This document shows, one piece after another, positions 7,414 through 15,459 of a DNA stretch of 36,226 nucleotides. Within the stretch, counting starts at the first letter, position 1. The number at the start of each line of letters is the position of its first letter. The translations under genes and the position numbers were made by a program. The stretch covers positions 1 through 36,226 of the forward strand of contig JAISBN010000096.1 in assembly GCA_031266175.1 (NCBI GenBank). Direction: 5' to 3'. The DNA is from Treponema sp. (GTDB taxonomy: Bacteria > Spirochaetota > Spirochaetia > Treponematales > Breznakiellaceae). The notes under the pieces were generated by a model that saw nothing but the letters and a program-made list of their open reading frames with translations, had not been told where the DNA came from and searched no databases.

Positions 7414-8451
7414 ATGGAGATGAGAAAAATCTGTGCGTTGGCAGCCGGCGTTCTGTGCCTGGCCGTGACCGGCTGCGGAACCAAGGAGAAGCTGTACGTC
7501 TACAACTGGACCTACTATACCCCCCCTTCGGTGATCGAAAAGTTCGAAGCCGAGTACGGGGTAACGGTGGTCTACGACGAGTATGCCTCCAACGAAGAGC
7601 TGTACGCGAAACTCCAGGCCGGGGCTACGGGGTACGACATAGTCGTTCCCTCCGGGGATTACGTGTCGATCATGATAAACCAGGGGATGCTGGAACGGAT
7701 CGACAAGTCCCTGCTGTCCAACCTGGGCAACGTGGATCCCCGGGCGCTGGAGAAGGCGGTGTACGATCCGGAGATGGAATACTCGGTACCCTATTACTGG
7801 GGCGCCGCGGGGGTGGCGGTAAACACCGCCCATGTCCCGAACTTTGAGCGGAGCTGGTCGATCTTCGGCCGGGAGGACCTGAAGGACCGCATGACCATGC
7901 TGGACGACATGCGGGAAGTTCTGGGCGATGCCCTGGCCTATCTGGGCTATTCGGTGAACACCCGGGACCCCGGGGAACTCGCGGCGGCCCGGGATCTGGT
8001 AGACCGGATCTGGAAGCCCAACCTGACCAAGTTTGACGCCGAAGCCTTTGGCAAGGGCTACGCCCAGGGGGATTTCTGGGTGGTCCAGGGCTACCCCGAA
8101 GTGGTGTACGAGGAAATCGGTTCCAACGAGGAGCTGCGCAGGAACACCGTGTTTTTTATCCCCCCCGAGGGCGGCCCCGCCTATATCGACAGCCTGTGCA
8201 TCCTGAAGGGGGCAAAAAACCCCGCGCTGGCCCACAAATTCATCGACTTTATCCACCGGCCGGAGATCTACGCGGAGTTCACCGATTTCTATGGTTTCTC
8301 CGCTACCGCGAATTCCAAGGCCGGGGCCTTTAAAAAAGAAACCCCCTATTACACGACGGACGATCTGGCCAACACCGAACTCAAGGACGATCTGGGCGAA
8401 GCCCTGGATATGTACAACAAGGCCTGGGACACCATCAAAGTAGGGTTCTAG
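7414..8451 (+). CDS. potD: Spermidine/putrescine-binding lipoprotein PotD
   Basis: This 345-residue solute-binding protein has a lipoprotein signal: basic start, hydrophobic core, then VTGC with the lipidated Cys at about residue 21. The mature protein starts LYVYNWTYYTPPSVIEKFEAEYGV, the classic PotD/PotF opening. YDIVVPSGDYV and the VPYYWGAAGVAVNT segment match the ligand-binding lobes, including the aromatic and acidic residues that line the polyamine site. AAGGAG at 7404-7409 supports ATG 7414. It is the last gene of potABCD and is followed by a strong hairpin. Confidence 0.94.
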   Translation: MEMRKICALAAGVLCLAVTGCGTKEKLYVYNWTYYTPPSVIEKFEAEYGVTVVYDEYASNEELYAKLQAGATGYDIVVPSGDYVSIMINQGMLERIDKSLLSNLGNVDPRALEKAVYDPEMEYSVPYYWGAAGVAVNTAHVPNFERSWSIFGREDLKDRMTMLDDMREVLGDALAYLGYSVNTRDPGELAAARDLVDRIWKPNLTKFDAEAFGKGYAQGDFWVVQGYPEVVYEEIGSNEELRRNTVFFIPPEGGPAYIDSLCILKGAKNPALAHKFIDFIHRPEIYAEFTDFYGFSATANSKAGAFKKETPYYTTDDLANTELKDDLGEALDMYNKAWDTIKVGF

Positions 8452-8458
8452 GGTATGT

Positions 8459-8486
8459 GGGATTCCGGCATTTATGCCGGAGTCCC
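8459..8486 (+). terminator. Strong hairpin after potD
   Basis: Arms GGGATTCCGGCAT (8459-8471) and ATGCCGGAGTCCC (8474-8486) pair over 13 positions with a single G-T wobble. No T-tract follows. The CCGGCA/TGCCGG core is shared with the palindromes after each TPR gene downstream, so this may belong to the same family of elements and end or protect the potD transcript. Confidence 0.55.
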
Positions 8487-8577
8487 CCGCGAACAGCCCG
8501 GCCTGTGCCGCGAAGGAAGCTCTACCGCGAAGATTTACCGCGAGGTCGACAACGTAAAAAGAAAAAGGAGTTTTCCT

Positions 8578-10574
8578 GTGAAGAACATGAAGCGGATGAT
8601 TGTGCCGATGGTGTTTGCCCTGGCGCTGTTTCCCTGCGTTATCGTGGAGGGGGAGGGGTTGGACAGGGACGCGGAGACGTATTTCCACCGCGGCAATGCG
8701 TATAGTTACAATGGTGACTATGACCGGGCTATCGCCGATTACGACGAGGCGATACGGCTCAACCCGAATCGTGCGGAGACGTATATCAGCCGCGGTATTG
8801 CGTATGGAATCAAAAAAGACTATGACCGGGCTATTGCCGACTACAGCGAGGCGATACGGCTCAACCCGGATTATGATGCGATGACATACAATGGCCGCGG
8901 GCTTGCGTATCACGACAAAGGTGACTATGACCGGGCCATCGCCGATTACGACGAGGCGATCCGACTCAACCCGAATCATGCGGAGGCGTATATCCACCGC
9001 GGACTTATGTATGCCGCCCAAGGCGACTATGACCGGGCCATTGCCGACTTCACCCAGACGATACGGCTGGACCCGGAGAATGCAAAGGCGTACAGCAACC
9101 GTGGCGCTGGGTATGGCATCAAAGGTGACTATGACCGGGCTATCGCCGATTACGGCGAGACAGAGCTTCCGCTGGATGCGGAGGCATATTACAACCGCGG
9201 ACTTGCGTATCACGACAAAGGTGACTATGGCCGCGCTATCGCCGATTACGACGAGGCAATACGACTGGATCCGAATTTTTCGGTGGCATATAACAACCGG
9301 GGTAATGCGTATTCCGTCAAAGGAGACTATGACCGGGCCATCGCCGATTTCACCCAGACGATACAGCTGAACCCGAATCTTGTAGAACCGTATAACAACC
9401 GGGGCAATGCCTATCATCGCCAAGGGGACTATGACCGGGTCATCGCCGGCTATGGCGAGGCAATACGGCTGAACCCGGAGTATGCGGAAGCGTATAACAA
9501 CCGCGGCGATGCCTATTACCGCCAGGGGGACTATGACCGGGCTATCGCCGATTACGATCAGACACTCCGGCTGGACCCGAATCTTGCGGAGGCGTATTAC
9601 AACCGCGGTATTGTATATGGCATCAAAGGTGACTACGACCGGGCTATCGTCGACTACAGCGAGGCGATACGGCTGAACCCAGAGAACGCAGTGACGACGC
9701 CGTTGACGTATTACAACCGCGGCATCGCCTATGCCATCAAAGGGGACCATGACCGTCCGCCGATTTCACACAGACGATCCGGCTGAACCCGGAGTATGCG
9801 CCAGCGTACTACAACTGCGGTAACGCATATCGCCATAAAGGTGACGATGACCGGGCCATTGCCGACTATGACCAGGCGATCCGACTGGACCCGGATAATG
9901 CGGCGACAACGGTGGCGAAGGCATATAACAACCGCGGCAATGCGTACGACGACAAAGGGGACATAGACCGGGCCGTTGCCGACTATGATGAGGCGATACG
10001 GATCGACCCGAAGTATGCGCCGGCGTACTACAACCGCAGATTTGTGTATGCCGGTAAAGGGGACTATGACCGGGCTATCGCCGATTATAGCGAAGCGATA
10101 CGGCTGAACCCGAAGTATGCGGAAGCATATTACAACCGTGGCCTTGCGTATGCCGCCAATGGGGACTACGAACGGGCCATTGCCGATTTCACACAGGCGA
10201 TACGGTTGAACCCGGAAGGTGCGAAGGCGTACAGCAACCGTGGCGCTGGGTATGGACGCAAAGGGGACTATGACCGGGCTATCGCCGATTACGATGAGGC
10301 GATACAGCTGGACCCGGAGTATGTGGATGCGTATTACAACCGCGGACTTACGTATGCCAAAAAAAGTGACTATGACCAGGCCATTGCCGACTGCAGTCAG
10401 GCGATACAGCTGGACCCGGAGTATGCGGAGGCCTATGCCATCCGCGGCAGCATGTATTACTTCAAAGGGGATTACCGGCGCACCCGGGCGGACTGGGAAC
10501 AGGCCCTGCGGCTCGATCCCGGCAATGTCGACGTGCGGAACGTCCTTGAAGCGCTGCGGCAGGCGGGGTATTAG
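8578..10574 (+). pseudogene. Exported TPR-repeat protein 1 (frameshifted)
   Basis: GTG 8578 is preceded by AAGGAG at 8565-8570 and opens a signal peptide (MKNMKRMIVPMVFALALFPC). The protein is then almost entirely 34-residue TPR units of the form YNRGxAYxxKGDYDRAIADYxEAIRLDP. The first frame stops at 9784-9786. Near 9755-9761 the repeat consensus GACCGGGCCATCGCC is reduced to GACCGTCCGCC, a net loss of 4 nt. The TPR frame resumes there and runs unbroken to the stop at 10574. Restoring 4 nt gives one gene of about 665 residues with 18 TPRs and a C-terminal DWEQALRLDPGNVDVRN cap. TPRs mediate protein-protein contacts, and the partner is unknown. Sequencing error, decay or frame switching are all possible. 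Confidence 0.8.
8668..10520 (+). repeat. Tandem 102-bp TPR-coding repeats, array 1 (18 units)
   Basis: About eighteen 34-codon units follow one another head to tail and are closely similar at DNA level, especially in the segment encoding GDYDRAIADY. Unit 5 is short: the AIRLDP helix end is replaced by TELPL. Units 11 and 13 carry small insertions before YYNRG or YNNRG (for example ENAVTTPLT). The 4-nt deletion falls in unit 11. Confidence 0.85.
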
Positions 10575-10576
10575 GC

Positions 10577-10608
10577 GGCAAAATCCGGCATCCGTGCCGG
10601 ATTTTGCC
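10577..10608 (+). terminator. Perfect palindrome after TPR gene 1
   Basis: GGCAAAATCCGGCA (10577-10590) and its exact complement (10595-10608) form a 14-bp stem with a TCCG loop, two bases after the stop codon. The same sequence follows all three TPR genes. The A/T run inside the stem ends in TTTTGCC, so it could act as a terminator in both orientations. Confidence 0.65.
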
Positions 10609-10610
10609 AG

Positions 10611-10658
10611 GTTACAGCGCCGAAGGTAAAGCCTTTAGGCTTTACCCTGACGCCCACC
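10611..10658 (+). repeat. GTTACAGCGCC...CGCCCA intergenic hairpin element, copy 1
   Basis: It begins GTTACAGCGCC and ends CGCCCACC. Inside is a perfect hairpin, GGTAAAGCC (10625-10633) and GGCTTTACC (10638-10646) around TTTA. Copies 2 and 3 lie downstream of TPR genes 2 and 3 with changed interiors. No coding potential is seen. Confidence 0.6.
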
Positions 10659-10700
10659 GCTCTGACGGTGCAAGGGGCAGGGTATAAAAGGAGTTTTCCT

Positions 10701-12401
10701 GTGAAGAACGTGAAGCGGATGATTATGCCGATGGTGTTTGTCCTGGCGTTGTTTCCCTGCGCCACCACAGGCGGAGAGGGATTAGACGGCGCAGCAGAGC
10801 TTTCGCCGGATGCGGAGGCGTATTTCTACCGCGGCAACGCGTATTATGCCAAAGGTAACTATGACCAGGCCATCGCCGATTACAGCGAGGCGATACGGCT
10901 GGACCCGGATAATGCGGAGGCATATTACAACCGCGGTACTGCGTATGTCGTCAAAGGGGACTATGACCGGGCCATCGCAGACTTCACCCAAGCGATCTGG
11001 CTGGACCCGGAGAATGCGGTGACGGCGCCAACGACATATTACAACCGCGGTACTGCGTATGTCGTCAAAAAGGACTATGACCGCGCTATCGCCGACTTCA
11101 CCCAGGCGATCCGGCTGGACCCAAATCTTGCGGCGGCGTATACCAACCGCGGGAATGCGTACAGCGACAAAAGGGACTACGACCGCGCTGTCGCCGACTA
11201 CAGCGAGACCATACGGATCGATCCGAATCCCGTAATGGCGTATAACGGACGCGGCGCCGCATATTCCCGCAAAGGCGACGATGACCGGGCTATCGCCGAC
11301 TACAGCGAAGCGATACGGCTCGACCCGGATTTTGCGGCGGCGTATTACAACCGCGGCGGTGTATATGCCTTCAAAGGTGACGATGACCAAGCCATCGCCG
11401 ACTATGACGAGGCAATACGGCTGAACCCGGAGTATGCGGCGGCGTATAACGGACGAGGACGTGCGTATCGCCATAAAGGTGACGATGACCGGGCTATCGC
11501 CGACTATAGCGAGGCAATACGGCTGGGCCTGGATAATGCGATGGTGTACTACAACCGCGGCATTGCGTATGCCGCCAAAGATGACTATGACCGGGCCATT
11601 GCCGACTTCACCCAGTCGATCCGGCTCGACCCGAATAATACAGCGGCGTATAACGGACGCGGTTCTGTGTATGGAATCAAAGAGGATTATGACCGGGCCA
11701 TCGCCGACTACGACGAGGTGATACGGCTACTCCCGGATAATGCGACGGTGTACCACAACCGCGGTCTTGCGTATGCCGGCAAAGATGACTATGCCCGGGC
11801 CATCGCCGATTACAGCGAGGCGATACGGCTCGACCCGGAGTATGTAGAGGCGTATTACAACCGCGGACTTATGTATGCCGCCCAAGGCGACTACGACCGG
11901 TCCATTGCCGACTTCACCCAGGCGATACGGTTAAACCCGGAATATGCGAGAGCGTACAGTAACCGTGGCGCCGGGTATGGAAGCAAAGGGGACTACGACC
12001 GGGCTATCGCCGATTACAGCGAGGCAATCCGGCTGGACCCGGATTTTGCGGTGATGTACTACGATCGCGGCACTGCCTATTACTATCAAGGGGACTATGA
12101 CCGGGCCATCGCCGACTATGACGAAGCAATACGGATCGATCCGAATCGTGCGGATGCGTATATCGTTCGCGGTAATGCGTATGGAAGCAAAGGGGACTAC
12201 GACCGGGCCATCGCCGATTACAGCGAGGCAATCCGGCTGGACCCGCATAATGCGGGGGTATACTACAACCGGGGCATTGTGTATACCAGAAAAGACGACT
12301 ACCGGAGCGCCCGGGCGGACTGGGAGCAGGCCCTGCGGATAGATCCCGGCTCTGCTAATGCGCGGCGTAATCTGGAAATACTGGAGCAAATGGGGTATTA
12401 G
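10701..12401 (+). CDS. Exported TPR-repeat protein 2 (intact)
   Basis: This 566-residue protein is the only one of the three TPR paralogues with an unbroken frame. GTG 10701 is supported by AAAGGAG at the same spacing as in gene 1, and the leader sequence from GGAG to GTGAAGAAC is nearly identical. Residues 1-24 form a signal peptide (VKRMIMPMVFVLALFPC), and a short linker leads to 15 TPRs. The C-terminal unit ends DWEQALRIDPGSANARRNLEILEQMGY, a cap shared with the other two. TPR superhelices bind other proteins; export to periplasm or outer surface is inferred from the signal peptide. The Cys after LFP is not a standard lipobox because Pro is at -1. Confidence 0.88.
   Translation: MKNVKRMIMPMVFVLALFPCATTGGEGLDGAAELSPDAEAYFYRGNAYYAKGNYDQAIADYSEAIRLDPDNAEAYYNRGTAYVVKGDYDRAIADFTQAIWLDPENAVTAPTTYYNRGTAYVVKKDYDRAIADFTQAIRLDPNLAAAYTNRGNAYSDKRDYDRAVADYSETIRIDPNPVMAYNGRGAAYSRKGDDDRAIADYSEAIRLDPDFAAAYYNRGGVYAFKGDDDQAIADYDEAIRLNPEYAAAYNGRGRAYRHKGDDDRAIADYSEAIRLGLDNAMVYYNRGIAYAAKDDYDRAIADFTQSIRLDPNNTAAYNGRGSVYGIKEDYDRAIADYDEVIRLLPDNATVYHNRGLAYAGKDDYARAIADYSEAIRLDPEYVEAYYNRGLMYAAQGDYDRSIADFTQAIRLNPEYARAYSNRGAGYGSKGDYDRAIADYSEAIRLDPDFAVMYYDRGTAYYYQGDYDRAIADYDEAIRIDPNRADAYIVRGNAYGSKGDYDRAIADYSEAIRLDPHNAGVYYNRGIVYTRKDDYRSARADWEQALRIDPGSANARRNLEILEQMGY
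10809..12347 (+). repeat. Tandem 102-bp TPR-coding repeats, array 2 (15 units)
   Basis: Fifteen 34-codon units, with one inserted stretch (ENAVTAPTT) at the third. Units 11-12 (LMYAAQGDYDRSIADFTQ followed by AYSNRGAGYGSKGDYDR) closely match a two-unit block that occurs twice in array 1, so the paralogues share higher-order blocks. Confidence 0.85.
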
Positions 12402-12403
12402 GC

Positions 12404-12435
12404 GGCAAAATCCGGCATCCGTGCCGGATTTTGCC
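12404..12435 (+). terminator. Perfect palindrome after TPR gene 2
   Basis: Identical in sequence to the palindrome after gene 1: 14-bp arms at 12404-12417 and 12422-12435 with a TCCG loop, again two bases after the stop codon. Confidence 0.65.
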
Positions 12436-12462
12436 AGTGGAGTGTGCGCTGCAAATTCCACC

Positions 12463-12483
12463 CTGTCCACCTGCGGCGGACAG
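12463..12483 (+). repeat. CTGTCC...GGACAG hairpin, copy 1
   Basis: CTGTCC (12463-12468) pairs with GGACAG (12478-12483). A copy at 13507-13527 has a perfect 9-bp stem. Both are followed by GCAATGGTTACAGCGCC, which leads into the next hairpin element. Confidence 0.5.
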
Positions 12484-12489
12484 GCAATG

Positions 12490-12537
12490 GTTACAGCGCC
12501 ATGGTAAAACCTTTAGGCTTTACCATGGCGCCCATCC
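12490..12537 (+). repeat. GTTACAGCGCC...GCGCCCA hairpin element, copy 2
   Basis: GCGCCATGGTAAA (12496-12508) and TTTACCATGGCGC (12519-12531) form a 13-bp stem. It continues inward past one mismatch to CC/GG around a TTTA loop. The interior resembles copy 1 but is longer at the base. No gene is seen in 12402-12586. Confidence 0.6.
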
Positions 12538-12586
12538 CTGCCGGGTTTCATCGATTTTATCATGGAATGATTTGAGGAGTTCCCTC

Positions 12587-13445
12587 GTGAAGAACATAAG
12601 AAAGCTGTTTGTGCCGGTGGTATTTGTCCTGGCGCTGTTCCCCTGCGCCGCCGCGGGCGGATGTGGAGGCGTATTACAACCGAGGCGCTGCATATTACGC
12701 CAAAGGGGACTACGACCGGGCCATCGCAGACTTCACCCGAGCGCTACAGCTGGACCCGAATAATGTGGGGGCGTATAACAACCGCGGCCTCACGTATCAC
12801 GCCAAAGGGGACTACGACCGGGCTGTTGCCGACTATAGCGAGGCGATCCGGCTGGACCCGGAGGATGCGGGGGCGTATAACGGACGCGGTACTGTGTATA
12901 ACGACAACGGTGACTATGCCCGGGCCATCGCCGATTACAGCGAGGCGATACGGCTGGACCCGGATGACGCGGCAGAAATGTCGAAGACATACTACAACCG
13001 GGGCGTTGCGTATTCCCGCCAGGAGGACTACGACCGGGCCATCGCAGACTATAGCGAGGTAATACGACTGGACCCGGAGAACGCGGTGGCAGCGATGGCG
13101 TATAACAACCGGGGTTATATGTATTACTCCACAGGTGACTATGATCGGGCCATTGCGGACTATGGCGAGGCGCTGCGGCTGGACCCGGAGGATGTATTTG
13201 CGTATACCAACCGGGGTAATGCGTATGACGATCAGGGGGACTACGACCGGGCCATCGCCGATTACAGCGATGCGATATGGATCGACCCGAATCTTTCGAC
13301 GGCGTATTACAACCGCGGTATTGTGTATTACCGCAAAGGTGACTACCGGAACGCCCGGGCGGACTGGGAACAGGTCCTGCGGATTAATCCCGGCCATGTC
13401 AATGTGCGGCGTAATCTGGAAATGCTGGAGCAAATGGGGTATTAG
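12587..13445 (+). pseudogene. Exported TPR-repeat protein 3 (signal peptide out of frame)
   Basis: GTG 12587, with GAGGAG upstream, opens a signal peptide (MKNIRKLFVPVVFVLALFPCAAAGG) close to those of genes 1 and 2. That frame leaves the TPR frame and ends at 12763. Seven TPR units and the common C-terminal cap (ADWEQVLRINPGHVNVRRNLEMLEQMGY) continue in another frame from 12660 to 13445. Compared with gene 2, 35 nt between GGCGGA and TGYGGAGGCG are missing, consistent with deletion between short GGA repeats. A TTG at 12609 could open the TPR frame, but it would give a protein without a proper signal peptide and without a ribosome-binding site. An intact ancestor would be about 297 residues. 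Confidence 0.8.
12660..13391 (+). repeat. Tandem 102-bp TPR-coding repeats, array 3 (7 units)
   Basis: Seven 34-codon units, the shortest of the three arrays. Units 4 and 5 carry insertions before the helix A motif (DDAAEMSKTYYNRG and ENAVAAMAYNNRG). The last unit is the diverged DYRNARADWEQ type found last in all three arrays. Confidence 0.85.
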
Positions 13446-13447
13446 GC

Positions 13448-13479
13448 GGCAAAATCCGGCATCCGTGCCGGATTTTGCC
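13448..13479 (+). terminator. Perfect palindrome after TPR gene 3
   Basis: Third identical copy of the 14-bp-stem palindrome (13448-13461 and 13466-13479), two bases after the stop. A right-half remnant, CGTGCCGGATTTTGC, recurs at about 13561-13575. Confidence 0.65.
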
Positions 13480-13506
13480 GTGGGAGTTTACTTCGTAAGC
13501 TCCACC

Positions 13507-13527
13507 CTGTCCGCCAAAGGCGGACAG
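13507..13527 (+). repeat. CTGTCC...GGACAG hairpin, copy 2
   Basis: CTGTCCGCC (13507-13515) and GGCGGACAG (13519-13527) form a perfect 9-bp stem with an AAA loop. Just upstream, GGAGTTTAC and GTAAGCTCC (about 13483-13502) form another hairpin. Confidence 0.55.
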
Positions 13528-13533
13528 GCAATG

Positions 13534-13560
13534 GTTACAGCGCCATCCATGGCGCCCACC
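13534..13560 (+). repeat. GTTACAGCGCC...GCGCCCA hairpin element, copy 3 (short)
   Basis: GCGCCAT and ATGGCGC pair across a CC loop. The inner GGTAAA/TTTACC stem present in copies 1 and 2 is missing, so this looks like an internally deleted copy. Nothing coding is seen between 13446 and 13607. Confidence 0.55.
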
Positions 13561-13607
13561 CGTGCCGGATTTTGCTGTGGGTGTGGGAGTTTGCGCCGCC
13601 AGTGGGC

Positions 13608-14159
13608 CTATTTCCCAAAGGAAAGGGCCGCCGCGACTTTGGAACGGTAGGTCTTTTCGTTTATTTCGCCGTTCAGATAATCCTTGACAATCAGCTTGAC
13701 CGCTCCGGGAAAAGCCTTCCAGTACCGATCCGGCCAGGCCCCCATTTCGTCCCGCAGCTTTTTATCCTCCGCGGCGCCCATGGAACCGGTGGAAAAACTG
13801 ACAAACTGATCGACCATTTCCAGCAGCAGCTCCGCGGGCAGTTCCCGGCCGCCGCCGGGTATCCAGGCATTGGTTAATTCCGCGACCTGCTCGTCGGTCA
13901 GTTCCGGCGCTTCCCGCCGGATAATCCGTACCGCCATGTTCCGCACCGTTTCCCGCATCCCCTCGATACTGGCCCCCGCGTTGATTTGGGCGGAAAGATC
14001 CCGGGCCATCTTTTTGGCGTCCGGCAGATTGGCGGCGCCCCCGAACATGGCCAGTTCCCGGCGGCGGCGTACTACCGCGGCGGCCACCGCTTCAATAGCC
14101 TGCTCATCACAGCGGTTAAGAATATAATCCATTACCCGGACCAGTTCTGGGCTCGACAT
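13608..14159 (-). CDS. Hypothetical cytoplasmic protein
   Basis: This 183-residue protein has no signal peptide or membrane segment. It is mainly helical and charged: an N-terminal helix (SSPELVRVMDYILNRC), an Arg-rich patch (AVVRRRREL), a middle helix (ETVRNMAVRIIRREAPELTDEQVAELTNAWIP) and a C-terminal region with DRYWKAFPGAVKLIVKDYLNGEINEKTYRSKV. I do not recognise a family. The frame has coding-like composition throughout, and no competing gene overlaps it. It converges on TPR gene 3 and its start faces the phnP-like gene 116 nt away. The ribosome-binding site is weak. Confidence 0.7.
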   Translation of the reverse strand: MSSPELVRVMDYILNRCDEQAIEAVAAAVVRRRRELAMFGGAANLPDAKKMARDLSAQINAGASIEGMRETVRNMAVRIIRREAPELTDEQVAELTNAWIPGGGRELPAELLLEMVDQFVSFSTGSMGAAEDKKLRDEMGAWPDRYWKAFPGAVKLIVKDYLNGEINEKTYRSKVAAALSFGK

Positions 14160-14275
14160 GACTTAAGCATAGCCTAAATCCGTACCCCGGGAAAGGGGCC
14201 GCTCCGGTACGGAGGTACGGCTCCGCAAAACTTTTTGTCCATTGAGCAACCTAAACCGATGGTGTATAAAGTCCC

Positions 14276-15106
14276 ATGGAGATCACCGTTCTTGGTTCGG
14301 GTACTTCCCAGGGAGTGCCGGTAATCGGCTGTTCCTGCCCGGTTTGTACCTCCGCCGGCAGCCGGGACAAGCGGATGCGCAGTTCCCTCTCTATCAAGGG
14401 GGCCGCGGGAGAGCAGGCGGTTATCGACACCGGGCCGGAATTCCGGCTCCAGGCCCTGCGGGCGGGCATACGGGACTTGGACGCCGTGTTTCTGACCCAC
14501 GCCCATGCCGACCACATCCACGGCCTGGACGACATCCGGCCCCTGAACAGGGAAAAGCCCATTCCCGTTTACGGAAACCGGAAAACCATCGCTGAATTCA
14601 GGGAACGCTTTGCCTATATCTTTAAACCTACCCAGAAAGGAGGGGGCAAGCCCCAAATTGACGTCATAGCCGTCAAGGGCCCGGTCCGTCTGGGGAACCT
14701 TGTCTTTACCCCAATCCCGGTAAAGCACGGGGACCTTGATATCCTGGGGTGGAAGTTTGAGGAGACGGGCGCGCAAACCGCCGCTCATGGCGGACAGGCG
14801 GCGCTCTACGTGACCGACTGTACCGGCATACCCCAGGGTTCCTATGATTTGATTGCGGAACCCGGCCCGCCGGCGCTGGCAATTATCGGAGGGCTGCGGG
14901 TCCGGCCCCATGAAACCCACTTTAGCTTTGAACAGGCTCTGTCGGCGGGGCTCAGGACGGGCGCCCGCCGGGTGTATCTGACCCACATCTGCCACGATCA
15001 TACCCACCGGCAAATTAAAGACTACTGCGGGGAATTTATGAGAAAGAACGGCCTCGCCGGGATAACCATGGGACCCGCCTGGGACGGGCTAAGGGTTTCA
15101 TTATAG
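14276..15106 (+). CDS. PhnP-type metallo-beta-lactamase-fold hydrolase
   Basis: The 276-residue protein opens LGSGTSQGVPVIGC and has the GCSCPVC cysteine cluster (Cys 19, 21, 24) of PhnP-like proteins, followed by the metal-binding motif THAHADH (74-80). Further metal ligands are likely in the PVKHGD segment, the YVTDCTG segment and the late THICHDHTH stretch. PhnP-type enzymes are phosphodiesterases, for example on phosphoribosyl cyclic phosphate, but no other phn gene is adjacent, so the substrate is open. ATG 14276 lacks a strong ribosome-binding site (AAAGT upstream), although the motif sits at the very N terminus, which supports this start. Confidence 0.85.
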   Translation: MEITVLGSGTSQGVPVIGCSCPVCTSAGSRDKRMRSSLSIKGAAGEQAVIDTGPEFRLQALRAGIRDLDAVFLTHAHADHIHGLDDIRPLNREKPIPVYGNRKTIAEFRERFAYIFKPTQKGGGKPQIDVIAVKGPVRLGNLVFTPIPVKHGDLDILGWKFEETGAQTAAHGGQAALYVTDCTGIPQGSYDLIAEPGPPALAIIGGLRVRPHETHFSFEQALSAGLRTGARRVYLTHICHDHTHRQIKDYCGEFMRKNGLAGITMGPAWDGLRVSL

Positions 15107-15147
15107 GAAATCCCTAAAAGCCTTCGGGCGGACATTCATCCCGGCCG

Positions 15148-15161
15148 CGGGTTTAAACCCG
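15148..15161. terminator. Palindrome between convergent phnP-like gene and rpmB
   Basis: CGGGTTTAAACCCG is a perfect 14-bp palindrome at the convergent junction, followed on the plus strand by TTACACTTTTTT. It may end plus-strand transcription from the upstream gene. The T-run lies in the end of rpmB. Confidence 0.4.
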
Positions 15162-15162
15162 G

Positions 15163-15354
15163 TTACACTTTTTTGGTGATGTAGTCGCTTTTTAAGCACC
15201 GGGCGCAGATCTTAAGGGTTACCGTGGTTCCACCGACCTCGGTCTTAACCTTCTTGAGATTGGGCTTCCAGACCCGCCGAGTATGGTTTTTCGCGTGGCT
15301 TACCGCGTTACCGGTCATAGTGTGTTTTCCGCAAATATCGCAGGTCCGTGACAT
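15163..15354 (-). CDS. rpmB: 50S ribosomal protein L28
   Basis: The 63-residue protein starts MSRTCDICGK and contains GNAVSHAKNHTRRVWKPNLKKV, the L28 signature. Two CxxC pairs (Cys 5/8 and Cys 50/53, KICARCLK) make this the zinc-ribbon form of L28. The frame is open upstream to 15405, but GGAAGG 6 nt before ATG 15354 and the conserved N terminus fix the start. It appears monocistronic, with its own promoter on the minus strand. Confidence 0.96.
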   Translation of the reverse strand: MSRTCDICGKHTMTGNAVSHAKNHTRRVWKPNLKKVKTEVGGTTVTLKICARCLKSDYITKKV

Positions 15355-15389
15355 AATATCCTTCCTTAGAAAAAGTACGCTGAAGGTCC

Positions 15390-15418
15390 ACCATATCAGA
15401 AACAAGGGATAATGTAAA
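15390..15418 (-). promoter_or_regulatory. Promoter of rpmB
   Basis: On the minus strand TTTACA (15418-15413) and TATGGT (15395-15390) are separated by 17 nt, giving a leader of about 30 nt before rpmB. Confidence 0.5.
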
Positions 15419-15459
15419 GGGCTTAAAAAACTAAAACCCGCGATGTCCGTACCGGCAGC

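Noticed and set aside
7393-9750. A 785-codon open frame on the minus strand across potD and TPR gene 1
   Set aside because: It is a shadow. The 102-bp TPR repeats keep an antisense frame free of stops, and its repetitive sequence is the mirror of the TPR units. potD and the TPR gene are clearly the real coding strand.
9912-10574. A separate 220-residue TPR gene starting at GTG 9912
   Set aside because: The same frame continues upstream to the 4-nt deletion near 9760, with intact TPR units and no ribosome-binding site at 9912. It is the 3' part of TPR gene 1.
10661-10688. Promoter with TATAAA directly before TPR gene 2
   Set aside because: The transcript would start at or past the ribosome-binding site at 10688-10693, and the -35 match is poor.
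12431-12763. A separate 110-residue ORF
   Set aside because: It contains the signal peptide of TPR gene 3 from GTG 12587 and then runs out of frame through the TPR region. It is the 5' part of the frameshifted gene.
8668-13391. CRISPR-like array of regular repeats
   Set aside because: The 102-bp period is exactly 34 codons, there are no unique spacers, and the translation is a standard TPR consensus.
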